Assembly (NCBI RefSeq): GCF_001514215.1
Contig: NZ_KQ948851.1
Coordinates: forward strand, 491,434-555,433
Reading direction: 5' to 3'
From: Streptomyces bungoensis
Lineage (GTDB): Bacteria > Actinomycetota > Actinomycetes > Streptomycetales > Streptomycetaceae
Length of the DNA stretch: 64,000 bases
The position numbers and the translations under genes are program-made. Shown here piece by piece: positions 1-8,900 of the stretch. Positions within the stretch are counted from its first letter, which is position 1. Each line of letters begins with the position of its first letter. The notes below the pieces were generated by a model, which was given only the letters and a program-made list of their open reading frames with translations, was not told where the DNA came from and did not search any database.

Positions 1-1133
1 GGCTCTCCAAGGAACGGGCCGAGGAGGGCAAGACCACGTTCGACCCGCTGCGGGCCGCGATGACACGCCAGCAGGCCCATCTGCAGAGCGAGCGGGAGAC
101 GGCCCAGCAGGAGCTCCGCCAGTCGGTGACCCTGCGGAACTGGACCTTCTCCGGCATCGCCTGCGTCATCCTGCTGGTGGCGGCGCTCGTCTTCGAGGGA
201 CTGCGCCGCGGCGTCACCGCCCCGCTCGGCCGGCTCGGCTCGGCCGCCCGCGAGGTGGCGCACGGCCGCTTCGACCGGGCCCTCACCGGCAGCGGCCCCG
301 CCGACCTGCGCCGGCTGGCCGCGGACCTGGACTCGATGCGCCGCCGGCTGGTGGAGGAGCTCCAGTTCAGCGAGCAGGCGCGCACGCTGCTGGACGAGCA
401 GGCGCAGGACCTCAAGCGGTCCAACGCGGAACTGGAGCAGTTCGCCTACGTCGCCTCCCACGACCTGCAGGAACCGCTGCGCAAGGTGTCCAGCTTCACC
501 CAGCTCCTGCAGCGCCGCTACGGGGGGCAACTCGACGACAGGGCGGACCAGTACATCGCCTTCGCCGTCGACGGCGCCAATCGCATGCAGACCCTCATCA
601 ACGACCTCCTGGCCTTCTCCCGGGTCGGCCGGGTGCACAACGACCACCGGACCGTCGACCTGGAGGCGGTGCTGAGCCGGGCCCTGGACGACCTCAGCGT
701 CGCCGTCGAGGAGACCGGCGCCGAGATCACCCACGACCCGCTGCCGGTCGTGCTCGGCGACACGACCCAGCTGGGCATGCTCTGGCAGAACCTGCTGTCC
801 AACGCGATCAAGTTCCGCAGCCCCGACCGGCCCCCGCGCATCCGCATCAGCGCCGTACGCGAAGGCGACACCTGGGAGTTCGCGGTCGCCGACAACGGCA
901 TCGGCATCGCACCGGAGTTCCACGAGAAGGTCTTCACCCTCTTCCAGCGGCTGCACACCAAGGACGCCTACCCGGGCACCGGCATCGGCCTGGCCATGTG
1001 CAAGAAGGTCGTGGAGTTCCACGGCGGCAGGATCGGCATCGACCCCGACCGCACGTCGGGCACCCGGGTGGTCTTCACCCTGCCCGCCGCCGGGGAGGGA
1101 CCGGCGTCCGCCGAGCGGGAGACCGGGTCGTGA
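1..1133 (+). CDS. Sensor histidine kinase, 5' end outside the window
   Basis: The reading frame is open from the left edge, so the N-terminus is missing; the ATG at 60 is probably internal. What remains starts with the end of an extracytoplasmic/helical region. It is followed by a membrane segment (FSGIACVILLVAALVFEG), a HAMP linker (PLGRLGSAAREVAHGRFD), a HisKA domain with the phospho-acceptor His in VASHDLQEPLRK (codon at 459), and a HATPase_c domain with N (LLSNAIKF), G1 (DNGIGI) and G2 (GTGIGLAMCKK) boxes. Streptomyces proteins of this shape often carry an N-terminal CHASE3 sensor, but that part cannot be seen here. It overlaps the next gene by GTGA, so kinase and regulator are translationally coupled and probably form one phosphorelay. 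Confidence 0.9.
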   Translation, partial: LSKERAEEGKTTFDPLRAAMTRQQAHLQSERETAQQELRQSVTLRNWTFSGIACVILLVAALVFEGLRRGVTAPLGRLGSAAREVAHGRFDRALTGSGPADLRRLAADLDSMRRRLVEELQFSEQARTLLDEQAQDLKRSNAELEQFAYVASHDLQEPLRKVSSFTQLLQRRYGGQLDDRADQYIAFAVDGANRMQTLINDLLAFSRVGRVHNDHRTVDLEAVLSRALDDLSVAVEETGAEITHDPLPVVLGDTTQLGMLWQNLLSNAIKFRSPDRPPRIRISAVREGDTWEFAVADNGIGIAPEFHEKVFTLFQRLHTKDAYPGTGIGLAMCKKVVEFHGGRIGIDPDRTSGTRVVFTLPAAGEGPASAERETGS

Positions 1134-2341
1134 CCGGGTCGTCCGGACGCTCCGAGGAGCGGTTGCGCATCCTCCTGGTGGAGGACGACGACGGAGACGC
1201 CCTGCTGGTCGAGGAGCTGCTCCTCGACACCGATCTGCCGTACACGCTCGCCCGCTGCCGCACCGTGGCGGACGCACGGCGGGCCCTGATGACGGACCCC
1301 GTCGACTGCGTCCTGCTGGACCTGCACCTGCCCGACGCGTCGGGAGTGGAGACGGTGCAGGCGATCCAGACGGCCACCCACGCCGCCATCATCGTCCTGA
1401 CCGGGCTGGACGAACCCCGCGCGGGAGTCGACGCCCTCGCCGCCGGCGCCCAGGACTACCTCGTCAAGGGCAAGGTCGCACCCGACCTGATGCAGCGCGC
1501 CGCCCGCTACGCCGTCCAGCGCAAGCAGGCCGAGCGCGCCAACGCCGCCCTCCAGATCGGCCGGCTGCGCGCCGAGGAGAACGCCCGCCTCGAACGCGGG
1601 CTGCTGCCCGAACCCCTGCTGTCCTCGACCGCCGTCACCGCCTCCAGCCGCTACTTCCCCGGGCGCGCCCAGGCGCTCCTCGGCGGCGACTTCCTGGACG
1701 TCGTGCAGACCGACGACGGCCAGGTCCACGCCGTCATCGGGGACGTCAGCGGACACGGCCCGGACGCGGCGGCGCTGGGCGTCTGCCTGCGCATCGCCTG
1801 GCGCGCCCTGACCCTCGGCGGCCACCGCGACCAGCACCTGCTGCGCCTGCTGGAGAAGATCCACATCGCCGAACGGGCCGTCAGCGACCTGTTCACCACC
1901 TGCACGCTCATCACCCTGGACCCGGACACGGCCACCCTCACCCTCCACCTGGCCGGCCACCACGCGCCCCTCCTCAGCACGCCCGAGGGCACGCAGGAGA
2001 TCAGCGCCGCCCACGGCATCGCCCTGGGCATCGCGCCCGGTCTCGGCAAGTGGCCCGCCACGACGCTCGCGCTGCCGGGGCGCGGCGCGCTCATCGCCTA
2101 CACCGACGGCCTCATCGAGGGTTTCGCCGACGGCGCCGGCGGCCGGCTCGGCGTCGAGGGACTGCTGGGCATCATCGACACCATCCGCACGCCCGACCCC
2201 GGCACCCACCTCGACCAGCTCATCGGCCGGACCCGCACCCTCAACGCCGACCGGCACACCGACGACCTCGCCGTCCTGCGCCTGGACTGGAACACGGGCG
2301 CGCGCGAGCAGGCGGCGGGGGCCTGGCGCACCGCGCCCTGA
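1130..2341 (+). CDS. Response regulator fused to PP2C (SpoIIE-type) phosphatase
   Basis: The GTG at 1130 overlaps the kinase stop (GTGA), which fixes the start and gives 403 residues. Residues 10-130 are a receiver domain: acidic pocket LLVEDDDGD, phospho-acceptor D64 in VLLDLHLPD, switch Thr in VLTG and Lys in LVKGK. A short coiled linker (ERANAALQIGRLRAEENARLERGLLP) leads to a PPM phosphatase domain with GGDFLDV, IGDVSGHGPDAA, AGHHAPLL, YTDGLIEG and TDDLAVL metal-site motifs. The expected role is that phosphorylation by the upstream kinase controls dephosphorylation of an anti-sigma-factor antagonist (STAS) protein. The target is not next to it; the only STAS-like sequence in the window is near 44.3 kb. 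Confidence 0.92.
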   Translation: MTGSSGRSEERLRILLVEDDDGDALLVEELLLDTDLPYTLARCRTVADARRALMTDPVDCVLLDLHLPDASGVETVQAIQTATHAAIIVLTGLDEPRAGVDALAAGAQDYLVKGKVAPDLMQRAARYAVQRKQAERANAALQIGRLRAEENARLERGLLPEPLLSSTAVTASSRYFPGRAQALLGGDFLDVVQTDDGQVHAVIGDVSGHGPDAAALGVCLRIAWRALTLGGHRDQHLLRLLEKIHIAERAVSDLFTTCTLITLDPDTATLTLHLAGHHAPLLSTPEGTQEISAAHGIALGIAPGLGKWPATTLALPGRGALIAYTDGLIEGFADGAGGRLGVEGLLGIIDTIRTPDPGTHLDQLIGRTRTLNADRHTDDLAVLRLDWNTGAREQAAGAWRTAP

Positions 2342-2408
2342 GCCGGGGAGCCGAGCCGCGGCGGCCGAACCGGGACCCGCGCCCGCACGCACCTTCGGGC
2401 CTTCTCCG

Positions 2409-3854
2409 TCACGGTCCCGGCTTCGAGGTGCAGGCGGGCGCTCTGCTGCCGCCCTCCGGTGACCTCCTGCGGTGCCGCAGTGCCCACAGCGCGACGGGAG
2501 CTCCCGCGGCGACCAGCGCCGAGGCGAAACACAGACCGGCCTGGTATCCGGAGAGAAAGGCGTTCGAGTCGTCCGACCCGGCGGTGGCCGCGGCGTGTTC
2601 CACGAACGACACGATGGCGCCCACCAGACCGATCCCGACGACTCCGGACGCCTCGCGGACGGCGCTGAACAATCCGGCCGCGATTCCGGAGAGGTGATCC
2701 GGTGAGGATTCCAGAGCGCGGCTGGTGAGGGGAACGGCGAGCGCGGAGCCGAAACCAAGAGCCGTGAGCCCGGGCAGAATGCCGACGAGTTTCCCTCCCG
2801 AACTGCCCAGCGCGACCATCAGCAGCCCCAGGCCGACCAGGAGCAGACCGGCAGCGGAGATCCGGCCGTCTCCCCAACGGCGCGTCATACGCGCGATGAA
2901 GGGGGTGGTGACGATCAGGGAAAGGGCCACGGGCATGAAGGTCAACCCGGCCGGCGTCGGGGCGAGGCCGAGGCCGTTCTGCAGAAACCTGGAGGTGAAG
3001 AAGAACACTCCGCTCACGCTCAGGCCCCACAGCAGTTGGGTGATGATTCCGCCGACGAAAGGGCGTTGCCGGAAGAGGAGCCGCAGCACGGTGTTCCGGC
3101 GTGATGTCAGTTCGCAGGACAGGCCGACGGCCGATGCGGCCACGACGCCCCCTGCCGTGGCGACGGGAAGGGCGTCGAAACCCTGCTCCGGCCCTTCGAT
3201 CAGGCAGTAGGCGAGGGCCGCCAGCGAGCAGCAGGCCAGCGCGACGACGCGGAGCGAGAGCGTGACCGAAGCCGGGGACGAGGCGCGGGCCGAGGGTCCG
3301 GGCCGGGGGACGAGGAAGCCGACGAGCAGACTCGCGCACCCCAGTGGCGTGTTGACGGCGAACACGGACTCCCAGCCCAGGTGCTGTGTCATGACACCCG
3401 AGACCACGGGGCCGAGGGCCAGCGCGGACGCCAGCGCGGCGGTGGTGGCGCTGAAGGCCGCTTTGCGCACGCGAGGCGGCAGATCGTGCGACTGGACGGC
3501 CAGCGAGGCCGGCAGGATCAGCGCTGCGCCCGCTCCCTGCAGCCCCCGGCAGGCGATCAGCGCCGTACCCGAGGCCGCCGCACTGCACCCGATGGACGCG
3601 ACGGTGAAGAGGGCGACACCGAGCCACAGTGTCGTCCGCCGCCCGACGGTGTCGGCCAGGTGCCCGCCCAGCAGGAGAAGGCCGGCGAGGGTGAGCGGAT
3701 AAATGGCCGCCACCCATTTGAGGTTCGCCTCGCTCAATGCGAGATCGGTCTGGATCTGAGGCAGTGCCACATTGACGACGGTGTTGTCCAGAGCCGTCAT
3801 GAAGGACGGAAGCAGCACGGCCGTGAGGATGGCGAGGACACGCAGTCGGCTCAC
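2409..3854 (-). CDS. MFS drug/metabolite exporter, DHA2-like
   Basis: This 481-residue integral membrane protein starts at a GTG (complement of 3852-3854). About 14 hydrophobic segments are visible. Family signatures include the helix-1 motif ALDNTVVNVALPQIQ, motif A (GGHLADTVGRRTTLWLG) and motif C-like GPVVSGVMTQHLGWESVFAVNTPLG, typical of proton-driven DHA2 exporters. It is transcribed away from the FAAL/PKS locus across a 347-bp shared spacer, so it could export the product of that locus or be controlled with it; this is inferred from position only. It converges with the response regulator gene, leaving 67 bp between the stops. Confidence 0.9.
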   Translation of the reverse strand: MSRLRVLAILTAVLLPSFMTALDNTVVNVALPQIQTDLALSEANLKWVAAIYPLTLAGLLLLGGHLADTVGRRTTLWLGVALFTVASIGCSAAASGTALIACRGLQGAGAALILPASLAVQSHDLPPRVRKAAFSATTAALASALALGPVVSGVMTQHLGWESVFAVNTPLGCASLLVGFLVPRPGPSARASSPASVTLSLRVVALACCSLAALAYCLIEGPEQGFDALPVATAGGVVAASAVGLSCELTSRRNTVLRLLFRQRPFVGGIITQLLWGLSVSGVFFFTSRFLQNGLGLAPTPAGLTFMPVALSLIVTTPFIARMTRRWGDGRISAAGLLLVGLGLLMVALGSSGGKLVGILPGLTALGFGSALAVPLTSRALESSPDHLSGIAAGLFSAVREASGVVGIGLVGAIVSFVEHAAATAGSDDSNAFLSGYQAGLCFASALVAAGAPVALWALRHRRRSPEGGSRAPACTSKPGP

Positions 3855-4201
3855 GGTACCTGCCTCGAGCAGTGCGGACGGTGGTGAGGGGGCCGCCGCG
3901 TTCCGCGCGCCCTGCTTCGTACTCTGCCCCGTGGGCGTGGCGGGCGCGAGTCCAGGCCACCCTGCTCACGCTATGCGGTGTGCTGCCGGAAAACACCGTT
4001 CGCTTCCCCTGCGACGGTCGGTCAGGATTTCCGGCGTGGCGCTTCCCCCATTAGTACGTCAATGTGTTGAGGTGATCGCTCGCCGCTGCCACGATGCAAA
4101 GGGAATCCATGACGGGCGACGACGGCTGTCATCAATTCGCCTGACGCGCTGACGGGCCGAGAAGGCCCGCTGCCTGTCGAGAACGAAGGTTCGGTGACTT
4201 A
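3855..4201. promoter_or_regulatory. Divergent promoter region between MFS exporter and FAAL gene
   Basis: No gene is seen in this spacer. The 4050-4130 part is less GC-rich than its surroundings. A possible forward promoter for the lipid locus is TTGAGG at 4067-4072, a 17-nt spacer, then CACGAT at 4090-4095, about 107 nt before the GTG at 4202. The match is moderate and was made by eye. A GAAGG ribosome-binding sequence lies near 4185-4189. Confidence 0.35.
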
Positions 4202-5983
4202 GTGCTGAAAACCACGGAAGACACGATCAGTCATCATCTTGCCCGGGCCGCGGCTCAGGCCCCCGTCGAAAAAGCGTTCACTTTCGTGGACTTCCACACC
4301 GATCGCGACGGAGTCTCCTCGTCTTTGACATGGCGCCAATTGGAGGAGCGGGTACGCACCCTCGCGGCGGCCCTGCGCCACGGCGGCGCGGCCGGCGAGC
4401 GGGTGGCCCTCGTCGGGCCGCAGAACCTGGACTACGTCGTCGGCTTCCTCGCGGCCGCATGCGCCGGTGCGATCGCCGTTCCCCTGTTCCCCCCGACTCT
4501 GCCGGGCCATGCGGAGAAGCTGGCCGCCGCGCTCGCCGACGCGGACGCCGTGCTCGCCCTCACCAGCCCCGACTCGCTCCAGGCCGCGGAGAAGTTCTGC
4601 GCCAACCAGGACGGCCTCCGCGTGCGCGTGACCACCGAGGAGGACCTGCTCTCGGGTGGCGCGGCAGGGGCCGGGCCGGCGGACGGCACGCTCTCCCATC
4701 CGCTCCCCGGTGACCGCGCCTACCTGCAGTACACCTCGGGCTCCACCCGCATGCCGTCCGGCGTGGAGATCACCCACGCCAACGTCTGCGCCAACGCGCG
4801 CCAGGCGCTGAAGGCCTACGACATCCGAGCCGGGCGCAACTGCACCGTCGGCTGGCTTCCGCTGTACCACGACATGGGGCTCGTGCTGGCGGTCGTGCTC
4901 CCCGTCGTCGGCAACGTCCACTCCGTGTTCATGGATCCGCTGGCCTTCGTGCAGCAGCCCGTGCGCTGGCTGCGGCTGCTCAGCGAACACCGGGGAGCGC
5001 TCACCGCCGCCCCCAACTTCGCGTACGACTACTGCGTGCGCCGCGTCACCGACGAGGAGCGCGCGACGCTGTCCCTGGGGTCGGTCACCGCCATGGTCAA
5101 CGGCAGTGAACCCATCGCCGAGCAGACCCTCCGGCGGTTCCAGCAGGCCTTCGGCCCGGTCGGCGCGGTCCCCACGGCGATGCGTCCGTCCTACGGGCTG
5201 GCCGAGGCCACCGTGTTCGTGTCCGCCTCACCGGCCGGTGAGGAACCGACCGTCACCTCCTTCGACCGCGACGCGCTGGCGGCCGGCACCGCCCGGCCGG
5301 CCGAGGGCACCGGGGAACAGCCCGTGACCCGCCTGGTCGGCTGCGGACGGCCCACCGACCAGGAGGCCGCCGTCGTCGACCCGGCCGGCCTCGTCCGGCT
5401 GGAGGACGGGCGCGTGGGCGAGATCTGGCTGCGCGGCCCCAACGTCGGGCGCGGCTACTGGGGCAACCCGGAGCAGAGCGAGGCGACCTTCCACGCCACC
5501 CTCCACGGTGACGACCCCGGCGAGGAGACGCGGCACTGGTTGCGCACGGGAGACCTCGGGGTGTGGCACGACGACCACCTCTACATCACCGGCCGCCTCA
5601 AGGACCTCGTGATCATCGACGGGACCAACCACTATCCGCAGGACATCGAGCACACGGTCGAGAACGCCCACCGGGCGATCCGCCGTCATCACACCGCGGC
5701 GTTCTCCGTCCCCACCGACGACGGTGAACGCCTGGTCGTCGTGGCCGAGCACGCCCGTGACCTCACGGAACCCGACAGGGTCCGGGACGAGGTGACCCGC
5801 TCGGTACGGGTGGCGCTGTCCGCCGGTCACGCCGTCGCGATGCACGACTTCGTCCTCGCCCAGCCCGGCACCGTACCCCACACCACCAGCGGCAAGGTCG
5901 CCCGCAGCGCCTGCCGTGCGCGGTACCTCCGGGGTGCCTGGTCCTCCGACACGCGTGTACAGAGAAAGACCGACGACGTATGA
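4202..5983 (+). CDS. Fatty acyl-AMP ligase (FAAL), FadD32-like
   Basis: This 593-residue protein (GTG start) belongs to the class I adenylate-forming family. It has the P-loop motif YTSGSTRMPSGVEITH (residues 177-192), GWLPLYHDMGL, SYGLAEAT, RTGDLG (D451), GRLKDLVIIDGTNHYPQDIE and a C-terminal catalytic Lys in TTSGK (K565). GWLPxYHDMGL and the DLVIIDGxNHYPQDIE block are typical of FAALs, which pass acyl-AMP to a carrier protein rather than to CoA. The stop overlaps the start of the PKS gene (ATGA), so the two are translationally coupled, and the PKS begins with an acyl carrier domain, the natural acceptor. FadD32 and Pks13 of mycolate-making bacteria have the same relationship. Chain length cannot be read from the sequence. 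Confidence 0.92.
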   Translation: MLKTTEDTISHHLARAAAQAPVEKAFTFVDFHTDRDGVSSSLTWRQLEERVRTLAAALRHGGAAGERVALVGPQNLDYVVGFLAAACAGAIAVPLFPPTLPGHAEKLAAALADADAVLALTSPDSLQAAEKFCANQDGLRVRVTTEEDLLSGGAAGAGPADGTLSHPLPGDRAYLQYTSGSTRMPSGVEITHANVCANARQALKAYDIRAGRNCTVGWLPLYHDMGLVLAVVLPVVGNVHSVFMDPLAFVQQPVRWLRLLSEHRGALTAAPNFAYDYCVRRVTDEERATLSLGSVTAMVNGSEPIAEQTLRRFQQAFGPVGAVPTAMRPSYGLAEATVFVSASPAGEEPTVTSFDRDALAAGTARPAEGTGEQPVTRLVGCGRPTDQEAAVVDPAGLVRLEDGRVGEIWLRGPNVGRGYWGNPEQSEATFHATLHGDDPGEETRHWLRTGDLGVWHDDHLYITGRLKDLVIIDGTNHYPQDIEHTVENAHRAIRRHHTAAFSVPTDDGERLVVVAEHARDLTEPDRVRDEVTRSVRVALSAGHAVAMHDFVLAQPGTVPHTTSGKVARSACRARYLRGAWSSDTRVQRKTDDV

Positions 5984-8900
5984 AGCAGCCAGGCGGACAG
6001 CAGGAGCCGGTCGAGGACAACGCCGAGGCCCCCTCCGTCACCGACGGCCGCTCCGGACCGGGCGCTGCCGAACTGCGGAGCGCACTGGTGGGGCTGGTCT
6101 CGGACATCAGCGGCATCTCGCCGGAAGAACTCGACGACGGCCGGCCTCTCGCGGAGTACGGCCTCACCTCCCGCGACGCCGTCGGGCTGACCGGCGAACT
6201 GGAGAAGATCCTCGACCGATCCCTGTCCGCCACGCTGCTGTGGGAGCACCCCACCATCGGGCAACTCGTCACCGCCCTGGCGAACGGCGACCGGACCGAC
6301 GCCGCGCGGCCGGACCGGCAGCCCGGCACGCCCGGCGAGGCGGCCGCCACCGCCCGTGCCGACGACGGCGCCATCGCCGTCGTCGGCATCGGATGCCGGC
6401 TGCCCGGTGACGTGCACGGGCCGGACGCCTTCTGGGACCGGCTCATGGCGGGAATGGACGCGGTCGGCCAGGTGCCCGAGAAACGCTGGCCGAACTTCGC
6501 CGGCACAGCGCCCGACGTCACCGCGCTCATGGAATCCACCACGCGGTCGGGCGCCTTCCTCGACGACATCGAGGGATTCGACGCCAAGTTCTTCGGCATC
6601 ACGCCCCACGAGGCCGAAGTCATGGACCCCCAGCAACGGCTGCTGCTCGAAGTCGTCTGCGAGGCGCTGGACCACGCGGGCGTACCCGCCCCCGCCCTGC
6701 AGACCACGCCCACCGGCGTCTTCGTCGGCCTCAGCGCCCTCGAATACGGGCATCTGACCACCTCGGACCCCACGCGGCTGACCGCGTGGACCAACACCGG
6801 AGCCGCCGGCAGCATCGCCGCCAACCGCGTGTCCTATCTGCTCGACCTCCGCGGCCCCAGCATCACCGTGGACACCGCCTGTTCGTCGTCCCTCGTGGCC
6901 GTGCACCTGGCCTGCCGCAGCCTGCGCGGCGGGGAGTGCGACACGGCACTGGCCGCGGGAGTCAACCTCCTGCTGTCCCCGGCGGTGACGGCCTCGCTCG
7001 AACAGGCCGGCGCACTGGCCGCGGACGGCAGGTGCAAACCCTTCGACGCCGCGGCGAACGGAATCGCCCGCGGTGAGGGCTGCGGCGTCGTCGTGCTCAA
7101 GCGGCTCGCCGACGCCCGGCGCGACGGCGACCGGGTGCTCGCCGTCATCCGGGGCACCGCCGTCAACCAGGACGGCCGCTCGGCGGGCCTCATGGCACCG
7201 AACCCGGCGGCGCAGGAGGCGCTGCTGCGCGACGCCCTGCGCGACGCGCGCGTCCCGGCGGCCGACGTCGACTACGTCGAGGCCCACGGGACGGGCACCC
7301 TGCTGGGGGACCCCATCGAGGCGACCGCCCTCGGAGCGGTCGTCGGCCGGGGCAGGGAGCCCGGCCGGCCCCTGCTGATCGGATCGGTCAAGAGCAACCT
7401 GGGCCACCTCGAAGGCGCGGCCGGCGTGGTCGGCCTGATCAAGACCGTGCTGGCCCTGCATCACGGCCGTATCCCGGCCAGCCTGCACTTCGACAGCCCC
7501 AACCCCCACATCGACTTCACCGAGCTGGGACTGCGCGTGGTCACCGAACCGACCGCGTGGCCCGCCGCCGGGGACCGCCCGGCGCGCGCCGGGGTGTCGG
7601 CCTTCGGCTTCGGCGGCACCAACGCCCACGCCGTACTCGAGCAGGCGCCGGCCGCCGCGCGTCCCGCGCCGGCCGACGACGCGGCCGGCCACCCGCACAT
7701 CCTGGTGGTGTCCGCCCGTTCCTCGGACAGGCTCGCCGACGTGGCCGCGAGCCTGTCGCGCTGGGTGGCCGCCGACGACGCGCCCGCCCTCACCCACATC
7801 GCCCACACGCTCGCCGCGCACCGCCGCGGCCCGGCCTGCGCCGCCGTCGTCGCGCGGACCCGGTCCGACGCGGCTGCCGGGCTGGCCGCGCTGGCCCGGG
7901 GGGAGACGCTTCCCGGGGTGGTCGCCGCGTGCACCGACGCACGAGCCGCGCAGCCCTTCACAGCCCCGCGACCGGTCTTCGTCTTCTCCGGTTACGGTTC
8001 CCAGTGGGAGGGCATGGGGCGGCGCCTGCTGACCGACGACGCCGTCTTCGCCGCCCAGGTGTCCGCGCTCGACACGCACTTCCTCGCGGAGACCGGCTCC
8101 TCCCTGACCGACCTGCTCAGGTCCGACACCGCCCGGACCGCGGACCGGGTCCAGCCGCTGATCTTCGGCATCCAGGTGGCCCTGGCGCGGACCATGCGGG
8201 CCCACGGCGTGGAACCCGCCGCCGTCATCGGCCACTCGATGGGCGAGGTCGCGGCCGCCGTGGTCGCCGGCGCCCTCGACGACCGCGACGGAGTGCGCGT
8301 CATCGTCCGCCGGTCGGCCCACCTCGCCGTCATCGAAGCCGAACAGGCAGGCGCGATGGCCGCGGTGGAACTGCCCGCACCGTCCCGCAAAGCCGTCCTC
8401 AGCCGCTTCCCCGGTGTCGAGGTCGCCGTCCACTCCTCACCCCGGCGCTGCACGGTGGCCGGCCCCGCGCAAGCGGTGCGCGACCTGGTGGACGAGCTGA
8501 CCGAGCTGGGCCGGCTCGCCCGGCTGCTCGAACTGGACGGAGCCGCCCACACGGCCTCCGTCGACCCCGTCCTGGCGCCACTGCGCGACGACCTCGCCGG
8601 CCTGCGCCCGCACACACCCACCACCCCCTGGTACAGCACGGTTCTCGACGATCCCCGCGCCGGCACGGCAGCCGACCCGGACTACTGGTGCGCCAACGTC
8701 CGCCGCCCGGTACGCCTCCAGCAGGCGGTGACGGCGGCAGCCGAGGACGGCCACACCCTGTTCCTGGAGATCTCGCCCCACCCCATCGCCGTCGTCCCGC
8801 TCGCCGAGAGCCTCGACGCCACCCCCGTGGGGGAACAGGCGCTGGTCGTCCCGACCCTGCACAGGAACACCGACGACACCGTCCAGGTACGAGTCGCGCT

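Noticed and set aside
5827..8433. Long minus-strand open frame (868 codons) opposite the FAAL and PKS genes
   Set aside because: It is antisense to clear FAAL and KS/AT domains, is rich in Gly/Arg/Val repeats without domain motifs, and arises from high third-position GC.
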